This document shows, piece by piece, positions 7,955 to 18,128 of a stretch of DNA of 64,000 nt. The position numbers were made by a program, and so were the translations under genes. The notes beneath the pieces are model-generated. The model saw nothing but the letters and a program-made list of their open reading frames with translations. It did not search any database and had not been told where the DNA came from. The DNA is from Microtetraspora fusca. GTDB taxonomy: Bacteria; Actinomycetota; Actinomycetes; Streptosporangiales; Streptosporangiaceae. Every line of letters starts with the position of its first letter. Within the stretch, counting starts at the first letter, position 1. Where the stretch lies: contig NZ_BBYK01000073.1 in NCBI RefSeq assembly GCF_001570365.1, positions 1 to 64,000 of the forward strand, read 5' to 3'.

Positions 7955-9636
7955 CTAGACGGCGCCGATCAAGGCAGCCCAGGGCATCTGCAGGTACGCG
8001 AACGACGCCGGCGCGCCGGTGACGCGCTTGTTCATGTAGAGCTGCTGGTACGGAGCGGCGAGCGGGATGACGAGGCGTTCCGGTGTGTAGCGGACTTGGG
8101 CTTCGACGAAGAGTTCGGCCGACTTTCGGGCGTCGGCCGTGTGCAGTCCCTTGTCCATCAGCCGGCGGACTTCGGGGTCGTCGTACCCCGTCCAGTTGAA
8201 CAGGCCGTCGGGCCGGACGTAGTTGTCCGGGTAGGAGATCGGGTTGGCGAACTCGCTGTAGCCCACGGCGTAGACGAGGTCGACCTCCTTGCGGCGCTCG
8301 GGGTTGTAGAAGAGGTCGGAGAATTCCGTCGGCTGGACCTGCCGGATCGTCATGGTGAGCCCGATGTCCTTGGCGGACGCCTGGACGAACGTGAGGATCT
8401 GCAACGCGGTCTGGTCGCCGGCGGGCATCGCCGCCGTGAACGCGCGGTTCGGCGGGCCGGCCTCGGCGACGAGCGCCCGGGCCTTCTCCAGGTCGGGCTT
8501 CGCGGTGTCCTCCAGCTTCGCGTACGCGTCTTCGAAGGTCTTCCGGGTGGGGCCGGTTCCCCACATGCCCGGCGGGATCATGGTGTTCAGGGGCTCCGCG
8601 GCCGGACCGAACACGTTCGCGACCAGAGCGGTCTTGTCGATGGCCAGATCAAGCGCCTTCCTCACCCGCGCGTCGGCCATCGGGCCCGTCTTCTGGGCGG
8701 GAAGGAGTTCCACCATCTGGGTGCTCGGCCCGAGGTACAGCGTGCCCGAGCCGGAGCCGGAGAGCACGGGATAGCTCGTGCTCGGCGGGCCGTACGTTCC
8801 GTCGACCTCTCCGGCGAGCAGCGCGCTCGTCAGCGTGCTCGAGTCGCTGATGAAGGTGAAGACGACCTTCCCGGCCTTGGCCGCCCGGGTTCTGTCCCAG
8901 TAGCGGTCGTTGCGGGTGAGCGCGATCTCCGCTCCGGGCGCCCACTTCTCCAGCGCGAAGGGGCCGGTGCACATCACACCCCCCTTGGGCGTTCCGTAGG
9001 CGGCGCCCGCCTTCTCGACGTAGGACTTCTGGGAGATCAGCCCCGCCGCTGTGGCCATCGACTGCTCGAAGATCGCGCTCGGCCGCGAGAAGCGGACGGT
9101 GACCTGCGTCGGTCCCGTCTTCTTGATGGAGGTCACCGCGTCGTAGGTCGACGACCAGAAGGAGCCGAGCTTCTTGTCCCTGGTGTGCCGTTCCAGGCTG
9201 TAGACGACGTCCTCCGGTGTGAGCGGGTCGCCGTTGGTGAATGTCACGCCCGGCCGCAGGTCGTAGACGATCGTCCGGTCGTCGGGGCGGGTGATCCTCT
9301 CCGCCAGGCCCGGCTCGATCGAGAAGTCGGCGTTCATCCGTACCAGGCCCTCGCAGAGGTTTCCTTCGACGGTGCTTCCCGGATAGTCGCCGGTCAACGC
9401 GGGGTCGAGCGACGTCGGCTCACCGTTGGGCAGCGCCCACGTCAACCGCTCCAGTCGCCCGTTGCCCGGCGGCGTCGTGTACGTCACCGACTTCTCCAGG
9501 TCGTCGTGGGACGCCTGTGCGACCGGTTTGGCCGCGCATGCGGCGGCCAGTGCCGACGCCGCGACGCCGGCGGCCAGCGCGAGGAGCGGGCGCCCGGTCG
9601 TGAACGCGGTACGACGTCGAGGATGGGTTCGGACCC

Positions 9637-9640
<4 letters not shown>
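7955..9640 (-). CDS. ABC transporter substrate-binding lipoprotein (SBP family 5, peptide/nickel type)
   Basis: The start at 9640 is chosen because AAGGAG sits 8 nt upstream and the ATG overlaps the ATPase stop as ATGA. The 561-residue product has a lipoprotein signal peptide ending in ALAAAC. The mature domain is SBP family 5: LTWALPNGEPTSLDP near the N-terminus, LCEGLVRMNADFSIEPGLAE, then the signature YDLRPGVTFTNGDPLTPEDVVYSLER. The C-terminal half has KALDLAIDKTALV and FSDLFYNPE. It delivers a peptide, amide or other polar ligand to the DppB/C-like permeases. Being last of the transporter genes and next to hydrolase and amidase genes, it suggests the ligand is a substrate of those enzymes. 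Confidence 0.92.
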
Positions 9641-10520
<880 letters not shown>

Positions 10521-10524
<4 letters not shown>

Positions 10525-11519
10525 CGGGCGGCTCCGTCCCCGACCACGGCCTGGGGTTCGGCCTCCCCCGCGAAGTGGCAGGCGACCCGCCCTCCAGTGA
10601 CGTGGACGGGCGCGGGACGTTCCCGCCGGCACAGGTCGCGCACCATCGGGCAGCGTGTGGCGAACGCGCAACCGTCGCCGACCTCGAACGCCGATATCGG
10701 CCGGCCCTCGATGGTCCGGAGGCGGGGCTCGCGGCGCCCGATCTCGGGGCGCGCGGCCAGCAGTCCCCTGGTGTAGGGGTGCGACGCGTCCGGAGTGAGC
10801 GCGCCGGCCGGCCGCTCCTCCACGATCGATCCGGCGTACATGACGGCGATCCGGTCGCAGACCGCGGCCGCGAGGTCGAGGTCGTGCGTGATGAAGAGCA
10901 TGGCGAGGCCTCTCTCGCGGCGGAGCCCGTCGATGATCGCCACGACCTCCTCCTGCGTCGTGACGTCGAGGGCGGTCGTCGGCTCGTCGGCCAGGAGCAG
11001 GTCCGGCTCGGTGGCGAGCGCGGCGGCGATCATCACTCGCTGCAGCAGCCCGCCGGAGAGCTCGTGCGGGTACTGGCTCAGCCGCCGATCGACGTCGGCG
11101 ACGCCCACGGCGCGCATCAGGCGGGAGACCCGCTCCCGGGCCTGCCCGGCCGAGAGCCGCCCGTCGAGGCGTACGCCTTCCATCAGGAAGTCCCCGATCC
11201 TCCGTACGGGGTTGATGTGCGCCCGGGGATCCTGGAAGACCATGCCCACCCGTGTCGCCCGCCACCGGCGCAGCGCCCGTCGGTCCATGCCGGGGATCGA
11301 AACGCCGTCGAACCGTATCTCGCCGGAGAGCCGCGCCCCCTCGGGGAGCAGTCGCATCACCGCCCGCGTGGTCATGGATTTTCCCGACCCGGACTCGCCG
11401 ACCAGGGCGACCGCCTCGCCCGCCCGGACGTCGAGGGACACGTCGTGGATGACGGTCCGCGAGCCCTTCTTGGCGGGGAGCTCGACGCGGAGCCGGTCGA
11501 TCGACAGCAGGGCGCTCAT
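10521..11519 (-). CDS. ABC transporter ATP-binding protein (DppD/OppD type)
   Basis: 332 residues. Walker A GESGSGKS (41-48), Q-loop MVFQDPRAHINP, signature ELSGGLLQRVMIAAAL, Walker B LLLADEPTTALDVT, switch LFITHDLDLAAAV. The C-terminal oligopeptide-transporter extension is present (HPYTRGLLAARPEIG, then FATRCPMVRDLCRRERP with the paired Cys). Start taken at the ATG overlapping the permease stop. Partner of the adjacent DppF-type ATPase. Confidence 0.93.
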
Positions 11520-12382
11520 CGGTCCTCTCCCAGGAACACCCTGGACAGCCCCTGGCCGAGCAGGTTGAAGGCCACAACGGCGATGACGATGGTGAGCCCG
11601 GCGGACAAGGACTGTTCCAGGTGGCCTGCGACGATCGACGGCTGGCCGTTCGCCACCATCAGTCCCCACTCGGGGGCGGGAGGCTGGGTGCCCAGCCCGA
11701 GGAAGGAGACGGCCGACAGGTCGAGCAGCGCGTACCCGAAGGCCACGGTCGCCTGCACGATCAGCAGCGGCAGCAGGTTGGGGACCAGATGCCGGGCACA
11801 GATCGCGGCGGCGCCGAACCCCTGGACCTCCAGCGCGGCGATGTAGGGAAGGTTGCGCTGGCGGATCGCGGCGGTCCGCAGCACCCGGGCGATGTAGGGG
11901 ACGTAGGAGATCGACAGGGCGGCGGCCGGGGCCATCAGGCCGGGCCCGATGACCGCCACCGCGACGATCGCGAGAACGAGGCCGGGGAACGCGAAGATCA
12001 CGTCCAGACCTCGCGAGACGAACGCGTCGAACCGTCCGCCGATCCACGCGGCGGAGACGGCGACGAGGGTGCCGACGACGGCCGCGACGACAACGACGAT
12101 CGCCGGACCCAGGAGACTCGCCCGCGCGCCGTACAGCAGCCGGGACAGGATGTCCCGTCCCACGTCGTCCGTGCCGAGCAGATGGGCGCCGCCCGGCCCC
12201 TGGTAGACCGCGGACGGGTCGACCTGCGTCGGGTCGTACGGCGCGACGGCCGGCGCGAAGACGGCGGCGAGGGTGAGCAGCGTCACGACGGCGCACGCCA
12301 CGGCGGTGAGGGCGCCGAACCGGTAGGCCCGTGAGGTGATCTCGGGGGAGCCCGGCGCGGCGGCCAGCTGGAGGACGCTCAT
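11516..12382 (-). CDS. ABC transporter permease (DppC type)
   Basis: 288 residues with about six membrane helices and the family N-terminal LLGTDDVGRDILSRLLYGAR. The cytoplasmic EAA-like loop is ALEVQGFGAAAICARHLVPNLLPLL, and LSFLGLGTQPPAPEWG-like features lie near the end (SAVSFLGLGTQPPAPEWGLM). It forms the inner-membrane channel with the DppB-type permease. Start and stop both overlap neighbours as ATGA. Confidence 0.92.
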   Translation of the reverse strand: MSVLQLAAAPGSPEITSRAYRFGALTAVACAVVTLLTLAAVFAPAVAPYDPTQVDPSAVYQGPGGAHLLGTDDVGRDILSRLLYGARASLLGPAIVVVVAAVVGTLVAVSAAWIGGRFDAFVSRGLDVIFAFPGLVLAIVAVAVIGPGLMAPAAALSISYVPYIARVLRTAAIRQRNLPYIAALEVQGFGAAAICARHLVPNLLPLLIVQATVAFGYALLDLSAVSFLGLGTQPPAPEWGLMVANGQPSIVAGHLEQSLSAGLTIVIAVVAFNLLGQGLSRVFLGEDR

Positions 12383-13404
12383 CCGGCCGTCCTCCTCGTG
12401 GCCCGCGGGTCCAGCAACGCGTTGGCCACGTCGACCAGCATGTTGACCATCACGAACGCGACGACGAGCACCAGCGAGATCGCCTGCACGATCGCGAGGT
12501 CCTGCTTGGCGGCACTTTGCACGAGAAGCGCTCCGACTCCGTTGATGCCGAACGCCTGCTCCGCCACCGCCGTGCCGGCGAAGAGTCCGGCGACCGTCAG
12601 GCCGCTGACCGTGAGGATCGGCCCCGACGCGTTGCGCAGGACATGGCGACGCAGGATCGACCGCTCCGGGACACCGCGACCGCGAGCGGTGTCGACGTGC
12701 TCTGAACGCAGCTCTTCGCGGACGGAGGCCCGCGTCATCTGGGCCACGTAGGCGATCCACGAGAACGCCAACGCGAAGGCGGGCAGGGTCAGATGCCACA
12801 ACCGGTCGGCCAGGCCGCTTCCCGCGCCGAAGACGGGGAACCAGCCGAGTCCCGTGGCGAAGACCGCGACGAAGACGACGGCCATCACGAACGTGGGCGC
12901 GCCCATCATCACCGTCGTGGCGACCGTGATGACGGCGCCGGCGCGCCTCTCCTTCCAGCCCGCGAGGAGGCCGAGCCCCACTCCCGCGACAATGATCACG
13001 ATCGCCGCGTACGCGACGAGGAGAAGCGTGGTCAGCGCTCGGGCGGCGATGAGGTCGGCGACCGGGCTGCGGTAGACGAGTGACGTCCCGAAGTCGCCGC
13101 GAACGGCCCCGCCGAGCCATCGGAGATAGCTCTGCCAGAACGGTTCGTCGAGGTGGAACTGGCGGCGTATCGCCGCCAGCGCCTCGGGGTTCGGTTTGCT
13201 TCCCCCGACGAGCAACGACGCCGGATCGCCGGGCACGACGAACATGGCGCCGTAGATGACCACGCTGGCCACGACCAGTGTGGTGAGAAGTGCGGTGAGT
13301 CGCCCCACTAATGATCGTGTGCGCGACGCTGCCCTGGAAGTGATGACGACACTCCCCTCTGTGCAGGTGAAATCGCGCGGGCCGGACACCGGTGCGGATC
13401 TCAC
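12379..13404 (-). CDS. ABC transporter permease (DppB type)
   Basis: Up to 341 residues, with VVPGDPASLLVGG and QFHLDEPFWQSYLRWLGGAVRGDFGTSL after the first helix, as in DppB/OppB. The EAA loop is DTARGRGVPERSILRRHVLRNASGPI. The start is uncertain. The outermost in-frame start is GTG at 13404, but without a ribosome binding site. The only good Shine-Dalgarno (GAGGGGAG, 13352-13359) sits 7 nt before an in-frame ATC at 13344; another GTG lies at 13308. A TTA codon occurs at 13309-13311, rare in such genomes. It is the first gene of the seven-gene operon, facing the TetR gene across a large inverted repeat. Confidence 0.88.
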   Translation of the reverse strand: MRSAPVSGPRDFTCTEGSVVITSRAASRTRSLVGRLTALLTTLVVASVVIYGAMFVVPGDPASLLVGGSKPNPEALAAIRRQFHLDEPFWQSYLRWLGGAVRGDFGTSLVYRSPVADLIAARALTTLLLVAYAAIVIIVAGVGLGLLAGWKERRAGAVITVATTVMMGAPTFVMAVVFVAVFATGLGWFPVFGAGSGLADRLWHLTLPAFALAFSWIAYVAQMTRASVREELRSEHVDTARGRGVPERSILRRHVLRNASGPILTVSGLTVAGLFAGTAVAEQAFGINGVGALLVQSAAKQDLAIVQAISLVLVVAFVMVNMLVDVANALLDPRATRRTAG

Positions 13405-13427
13405 GGAAGACGACGGGCGAGTAGATG

Positions 13428-13451
13428 CAACGCTGTTGTATGACAGCGTTG
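13428..13451. promoter_or_regulatory. Candidate TetR operator: 9-bp inverted repeat plus direct repeat
   Basis: CAACGCTGT (13428-13436) and ACAGCGTTG (13443-13451) are perfect inverted arms around TGTATG. In addition GTTGTATGAC is repeated directly at 13435-13444 and 13448-13457. The array sits between the divergent permease operon and TetR gene and is the likely binding site of that TetR. TATATG around 13473, with TTGTAT 18 bp upstream, could be the TetR promoter. Confidence 0.7.
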
Positions 13452-13609
13452 TATGACGTTGTTGCAGGAAGCTATATGCTCTGCGAGACAGGCGTCAAGA
13501 ACCGGTTTCCCGCGACATCTCGGGGGCGGTTCCCCCGCGCACGCGGGCGTCGTCGTCGCGCCGCGACAGCCGGAGAACTCAGCAGCAGTGAAGGATTCGA
13601 GGTCAGCCA

Positions 13610-14245
13610 ATGCCCATCGAGATCGACATCGCCGAGCGTCTTGAGCAGATCGCCGAGGCCACGCTGCGCGTGGCCGAGCGCGAGGGGCCGGCGGCGATCA
13701 CCATCCGGGCGGTCGCGGCCGAGCTCGGGGGCTCGACCGCCGTGGTCACCAATTACCTCGCGACCCGCTCCGACCTTCTGGTCAACGCCATCCGCCACGC
13801 GCAACGCGGATGGCGGGAGGACCTGGACAGCCACGTCAATCCGCACGAGGGGGCGCAGCGCCTGCGCGCCTACATGGAATGGTCGGCGGGCACCGTCGGC
13901 CACGACCGCGCCGTGCGGCAGATATGGCTCGACGTCGCCGCCAAGGCCGAGTCGCGAAGTGCGGCCTTCGAACTGCTCCGCCAGGACGCCGTGGAGCATC
14001 ACCGGATGCTGCGTGCCGCCGTGGCCGAGGCGGGCGCGCCTGACGCCGACTTCGCGGCCGACGTTCTCTATCTGATGCTTCGCGGCTTCTATTTCGCCAG
14101 CACGGAGGACCCGGAACTGTGGACGGACGAGCGGGTCGGCGCGGCCGTCTCCCGGCTGACCGATGTGTTCATCGCCGGGCTGGGAACGCGCACGACCGGC
14201 GCAGACGAGACCTCCGCCGAGACGGACGGAGGAACGGGGCGGTAG
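13610..14245 (+). CDS. TetR family transcriptional regulator
   Basis: 211 residues. The N-terminal helix-turn-helix spans ~12-55: ATLRVAEREGPAAITIRAVAAELGGSTAVVTNYLATRSDLLV, the classic TetR pattern. The C-terminal ligand domain includes LRAYMEWSAGTVGHDRAVRQIWLDVAAKA and DFAADVLYLMLRGFYF. The extreme C-terminus is Thr/Glu-rich and probably disordered. Divergent from the amide/ester uptake operon, with an extended palindrome between them. Likely an autoregulated local repressor relieved by a transported substrate or its product. Confidence 0.88.
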   Translation: MPIEIDIAERLEQIAEATLRVAEREGPAAITIRAVAAELGGSTAVVTNYLATRSDLLVNAIRHAQRGWREDLDSHVNPHEGAQRLRAYMEWSAGTVGHDRAVRQIWLDVAAKAESRSAAFELLRQDAVEHHRMLRAAVAEAGAPDADFAADVLYLMLRGFYFASTEDPELWTDERVGAAVSRLTDVFIAGLGTRTTGADETSAETDGGTGR

Positions 14246-14309
14246 CCGGAACACCCCACAGCGGATCACGGCCCGGCGCGAGATATATAACGACCCGATA
14301 ACAAGATCT

Positions 14310-14323
14310 ACCGAGTACTCGGT
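14310..14323. promoter_or_regulatory. Candidate TetR operator ACCGA-GTAC-TCGGT before the SurE operon
   Basis: A perfect 14-bp palindrome, 54 bp upstream of the SurE start, sharing the half-sites and preceding CT of the palindrome at 18129-18144 near the second TetR gene. I infer one repressor controls both promoters. Confidence 0.65.
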
Positions 14324-14377
14324 CTGATGGCGCATGCTCCTCGTCAGCGATACCTCTCGCGAGATTCGGAGCCCCCT

Positions 14378-15283
14378 ATGAAGCCGAACCGCCGATGCGC
14401 CGCCTTCCTCGCCACCGTGGTCATGACCACGGCCGCGCTCCCCACCGCCTCCGCTGTCGCCGCCGCCCCGCGCCCCGACTCCGCCAGGCCGCTGACCATC
14501 CTGCTCAGCAACGACGACGGCTACAGCGCTCCGGGCATCAAGGCCGTCTTCGACAAGCTCACCGCCGCAGGACACGACGTCACCATCGTGGCCCCGGCCG
14601 CCAACCAGAGCGGCGCGAGCGCCAAGCGCACCGTCGAGGACGGCCACCAGGTCACCGCCAAGAAGGTGTCCGACAAGGTCTGGGCCGTGGACGGCACCCC
14701 GGCCGACTCGGTCCTGTTCGGCCTCGGCCACGTCCTCGCGGGCGGCAAGGTCGACCTGGTCGTCTCCGGCACCAACCTCGGGCAGAACGTCGGCGGCATC
14801 GTCGACAACTCCGGCACCGTAGGCGCCGCCGTCACGGCCATCGACCTCGGCGTGCCGGCCATCGCGGTGAGCACCGAATTCGACTTCGACGACATGCGGA
14901 ACACGATCGCCAACATGCCGGCCACCGCGGACTTCGTCACCCGGCTGGTCGCGCGGCTTCAGCACACGGCGCGCGGCGGGCGCCTGCTGCCCAGGCACGC
15001 CGGTCTGAACGTCAACTATCCGACGCGTCCCGGTCTCGCCGCGCCGACCGGCGTCGCGTTCACCCGGCAGAGCCGTGAGGAGCTGTTCGGCGTGATCTAC
15101 GAGCCGAGCGGCGGCGACACCTTCACGATGAAGGTCTCCTACGCCGACACCGAGGGCGAGGCATGGAGCGACCTTGCCGCCCTCGCCAGGGGCGAGGTCA
15201 GCATCACCCCGATCGACGCCGACTGGACGGCCGGCCCGGCGACCTACGGCGCGACCACCGCACGCCTCGGCGGCCTGCGCTGA
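14378..15283 (+). CDS. Secreted SurE-type 5'/3'-nucleotidase (survival protein SurE family)
   Basis: The ATG at 14378 has GGAG 6 nt upstream; the 301-residue product has a Sec signal peptide ending near ASAVAAA (~24-30). The SurE fold follows: ILLSNDDGYSAPGI with the metal-binding Asp46-Asp47, APAANQSGASAK, and VVSGTNLGQNVGG with the metal-binding Asn. SurE enzymes are metal-dependent phosphomonoesterases acting on nucleotides. Most are cytosolic, and the secreted form here suggests phosphate or nucleoside scavenging. First gene of a possible operon with an alpha/beta hydrolase and an MFS transporter, behind a TetR-type palindrome. Confidence 0.88.
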   Translation: MKPNRRCAAFLATVVMTTAALPTASAVAAAPRPDSARPLTILLSNDDGYSAPGIKAVFDKLTAAGHDVTIVAPAANQSGASAKRTVEDGHQVTAKKVSDKVWAVDGTPADSVLFGLGHVLAGGKVDLVVSGTNLGQNVGGIVDNSGTVGAAVTAIDLGVPAIAVSTEFDFDDMRNTIANMPATADFVTRLVARLQHTARGGRLLPRHAGLNVNYPTRPGLAAPTGVAFTRQSREELFGVIYEPSGGDTFTMKVSYADTEGEAWSDLAALARGEVSITPIDADWTAGPATYGATTARLGGLR

Positions 15284-15415
15284 CCCGCTACGACGTTCCG
15301 CGGGAGGCGCGGCGGGAGCGGCGAATCTCCTCCCCGCCAATGGTTCGCCGTGTCCCGCACGTTTCCCGGAGCGTTTCTCGGACCGCGATTCTCGACACAA
15401 CTGTGAGGTGATCGG

Positions 15416-16108
15416 ATGTTGCACACCCGTGAATGGGGCTCGGGCGACCGGGTCGCCGTGCTGATCCACGGAATCATGGCCGACTCCCGCTGCTGGTGGC
15501 GGGTCGGCCCGGCGCTGGCCGAACGCGGATACCGGGTCGTCGCCGTCGACCTACCCGGCCACGGGCTCAGCCCCCGCGCCCAGGAGTACACCCCGGAGCT
15601 GTACGCGTCGAGCGTGCTGGAGTCGGTCCCCGCCGAGCCCGATGTGGCCATCGGCCACTCACTCGGCGGACTCACCCTGGCGGTCGCCGTCGAACGGCTC
15701 CGGCCGGGCCGGGCGATCTACTCCGATCCCGGGTTCCGGCTCCCGAAGAGGGACGACGTGGATCTCGGCGCGATGCTGGCCGCGGCCAAGGACCAGACCG
15801 TGGACATGGTGCGGCAATTTCACCCGGGCTGGTCCGTCGAGGAGTGCGCCCTCGAGGTCGAGATGCTGGCGAGGTGGGATCCGGCCACTGCGCTCGCGCT
15901 CGACTCGTTCGCCGGCACCGACTTCACGCCGCAGCCCGTGGTGCCGTCCCTGGTCCAGCTCGCCGACCCGAGCGACCTCGTCCCCCCGGAGGCCGCCGAC
16001 GCCCTCGTCGCCAAGGGCTTCGACGTTCGGGTCGTGAAGGGCGCCGAGCACACGATCCACCGCCACCTCTTCGAGGACTTCATGGCAGGTCTCGACGGCT
16101 GGGTCTAG
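15416..16108 (+). CDS. Alpha/beta hydrolase
   Basis: 230 residues; GAGG lies 7 nt before the ATG. Oxyanion segment LIHGIMADSRCWW (~17-28), VAVDLPGHG (~43-51), nucleophile elbow GHSLGG with Ser82, acidic residue in LADPSDLVPP and catalytic His in GAEHTIHRHLF. Short cap, no signal peptide: a cytosolic esterase or lactonase-like enzyme of unknown substrate. It lies between the SurE and MFS genes on the same strand, with gaps of 132 and 96 bp. Confidence 0.88.
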   Translation: MLHTREWGSGDRVAVLIHGIMADSRCWWRVGPALAERGYRVVAVDLPGHGLSPRAQEYTPELYASSVLESVPAEPDVAIGHSLGGLTLAVAVERLRPGRAIYSDPGFRLPKRDDVDLGAMLAAAKDQTVDMVRQFHPGWSVEECALEVEMLARWDPATALALDSFAGTDFTPQPVVPSLVQLADPSDLVPPEAADALVAKGFDVRVVKGAEHTIHRHLFEDFMAGLDGWV

Positions 16109-16204
16109 ACCGTCCCGGCACGGCCCCCGTACGAGGCGAGCCGGCGCGCCCTCCCGTCCTCAGACCGTCGCACCCACTGATGCCGATCACCCCCCTGGAG
16201 CATC

Positions 16205-17443
16205 ATGACCGTCAGGACCACCCCCCAACAGAGGAGCCAGGCCGGCCTCTTCGGGCTCCTCTTCCTCGCCAACACCGCGATGTTCGCCGTCTACTTCGGG
16301 GTGGGCGGCCCGCTCGTGCAGAGTGCCATCGAGGCCGCCGACCCCGTCAACAAGGTGTCCAACGCCGGCATGGTCGCGGGGATCAGCGCGATCTTCGCCA
16401 CCCTGTTCAACCCGATCGGCGGAGCACTCTCCGACCGGACGCGCTCGCGCTTCGGCCGCCGCAACCCCTGGCTGCTGGGCGGCGCGCTGGCCGCCTTCGC
16501 CGCGCTGTGGTTCCTCGGCACGGCCGGCAGCGTCATCGTGATCCTGGTCGCCTGGTCCGTCGCCCAGGCCATGATGAATCTCTTCCAGGCCGCGCTCACG
16601 GCCATCGTCCCCGACCGCGTGCCCAGGGAACTGCGCGGGACCGCCTCGGCCGTCGCGGGCGTCGCCACCTCGGTCGCGGCCATCGTCGGAACCCAGATCG
16701 CGGCCGCATACATCGGCTCGGTCGCGGGCTTCCTGCTGCTGGGCGCGGGCGTGGTCGCGTCGGCGGTACTTCTGGTGCTGTTCAGCCGGGACCCCCGTCC
16801 CGGGGAGTACGAGGTCGTGGTCAAGGAGCGCAGATCGCCGCTCGCCGCGCTCGCGCAATTCGTGTCCGCCCTGAGGCACCGCGACTTCATGTGGGTGTTC
16901 GTCGGCCGTGCGCTGATGAACCTCAGCTATTTCATGGTGCTGATGTTCCAGCTCTACATCCTCCAGGACTACATCGCGCTGCCCCCAGGCGTGACGGCGG
17001 TCGGGGGCGTGGCGACCCTGACTCTGATCAACACGGGCACGTCCGTCCTCGCCACCCTGATCGGCGGGCCGCTGGCCGACAAGCTGCAGCGCTACCGGCT
17101 GTTCGTGTTCGTCTCCAGCGCGGTCACCGGGCTGGCCATGCTGATCCTCCTGATGTCGCCCACCTGGACCGGAATAATGATCTTCGCGGCCGTCAACGGG
17201 GTGAGCTTTGGCGCCTACTACGCCGTCGACACCGCCCTGGTCACCCTCGTCCTGCCCAACCCGGAGAACGCGGCCAGGGACCTGGGGGTGCTCAACGTCG
17301 CCAATGCCGGGCCCCAGATGATCGCGCCGCTCGCCGCGGCGTTCTTCATCGGCCTGGGCGGCTACCCGACGCTTTTCGTCGCGTCCGTCGTGGTGGCGAT
17401 CGTGGGGGCGCTGACCGTGCTCCGGGTCGAATCCGTCCGCTGA
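16205..17443 (+). CDS. MFS transporter
   Basis: 412 residues with 12 predicted membrane segments. The loop 2-3 motif is GGALSDRTRSRFGRRNPWLLGG, and ADKLQRYR is the equivalent loop in the second half. The N-terminus FGLLFLANTAMFAVYFGVGGPL resembles sugar and GPH-like MFS carriers. With a GH3 beta-glucosidase gene nearby under the same palindrome type, import of a glycoside or its product is a reasonable guess. Ends at a terminator shared with the convergent TetR gene. Confidence 0.88.
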   Translation: MTVRTTPQQRSQAGLFGLLFLANTAMFAVYFGVGGPLVQSAIEAADPVNKVSNAGMVAGISAIFATLFNPIGGALSDRTRSRFGRRNPWLLGGALAAFAALWFLGTAGSVIVILVAWSVAQAMMNLFQAALTAIVPDRVPRELRGTASAVAGVATSVAAIVGTQIAAAYIGSVAGFLLLGAGVVASAVLLVLFSRDPRPGEYEVVVKERRSPLAALAQFVSALRHRDFMWVFVGRALMNLSYFMVLMFQLYILQDYIALPPGVTAVGGVATLTLINTGTSVLATLIGGPLADKLQRYRLFVFVSSAVTGLAMLILLMSPTWTGIMIFAAVNGVSFGAYYAVDTALVTLVLPNPENAARDLGVLNVANAGPQMIAPLAAAFFIGLGGYPTLFVASVVVAIVGALTVLRVESVR

Positions 17444-17461
17444 GTCCGTACTCGTGCCGAC

Positions 17462-17491
17462 GCGCGCCGCGTCACGAGGGACGCGGCGCGC
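17462..17491. terminator. Bidirectional terminator between MFS and TetR genes
   Basis: GCGCGCCGCGTC (17462-17473) and GACGCGGCGCGC (17480-17491) form a perfect 12-bp stem with a 6-nt loop. It lies between two convergent genes and overlaps the TetR stop codon. Confidence 0.85.
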
Positions 17492-18062
17492 CTTTCAGGA
17501 GGGAGAGGAAGGCGCGGAACAGCCCCGGCATGTCGATCTCGTCGGGGGCGAGCAGCCACTGGAGCTGGAGTCCGTCCATCACCGCGAACATCAGGGGCGC
17601 GGCCTGCTCGGGCGTGAGGCCGGCGGGCAGCTCGTCGCCGAGCTCGGCGCGGATCACCTCGGCCATCCAGGCGCGGGAGGTTCCGTAGCGCTCCTTGAAG
17701 AAGTTCCTCGCCGGGTGGTCCTCGATCACGCTCTCCGCGGAGAGCACGGTGAAGGACTGCACGATGCCCCGGCGCTGCGCGTTGTACTCGACGAGGCCGG
17801 CCACGGTCTCCAGAGTGATCGCCCCGCCCTCTCCCGGCAGCACGAGCACGTCGAGGTTGCGCTCGTCGCGTAGCCGCAGCACTTCGGCGAGCAGCCGGTC
17901 CTTGCTGGGGAAGTAATGCAGCACACCCTGCTGGCTGAGGCCCACCCGCTCGGCGATCGACGCGATCGACGCCCCCGTGTAGCCACGTTGGGCGAACACG
18001 TCGAGCGCGGCCAGCAGGATCTCCTCCCGGCGGTTCTCGCGTGCCCCTCGGTGCCGCACCAT
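17472..18062 (-). CDS. TetR family repressor of the glucoside/SurE locus
   Basis: 196 residues; GAGGAG stands 6 nt before the ATG. HTH at ~13-55: ILLAALDVFAQRGYTGASIASIAERVGLSQQGVLHYFPSKDRLL. The C-terminal ligand domain contains EYNAQRRGIVQSFTVLSAESV and FFKERYGTSRAWMAEVI. Divergent from the GH3 gene; a palindrome ACCGA-CTAT-TCGGT lies 66 bp upstream of its start. The same half-sites occur before the SurE operon, so it probably represses itself, the GH3 gene and the SurE-hydrolase-MFS operon. Confidence 0.9.
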   Translation of the reverse strand: MVRHRGARENRREEILLAALDVFAQRGYTGASIASIAERVGLSQQGVLHYFPSKDRLLAEVLRLRDERNLDVLVLPGEGGAITLETVAGLVEYNAQRRGIVQSFTVLSAESVIEDHPARNFFKERYGTSRAWMAEVIRAELGDELPAGLTPEQAAPLMFAVMDGLQLQWLLAPDEIDMPGLFRAFLSLLKGAPRPS

Positions 18063-18128
18063 GGATCACTCCTCTCGTCGCGCCGAGCCTAACGCGATCA
18101 GCCGACATAACGATTGCATCTCGTAACC

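Noticed and set aside
15433-17688. A 751-residue plus-strand frame over the hydrolase and MFS genes
   Set aside because: Arg/Gly/Pro-rich composition with no motifs; an out-of-frame shadow in GC-rich DNA.
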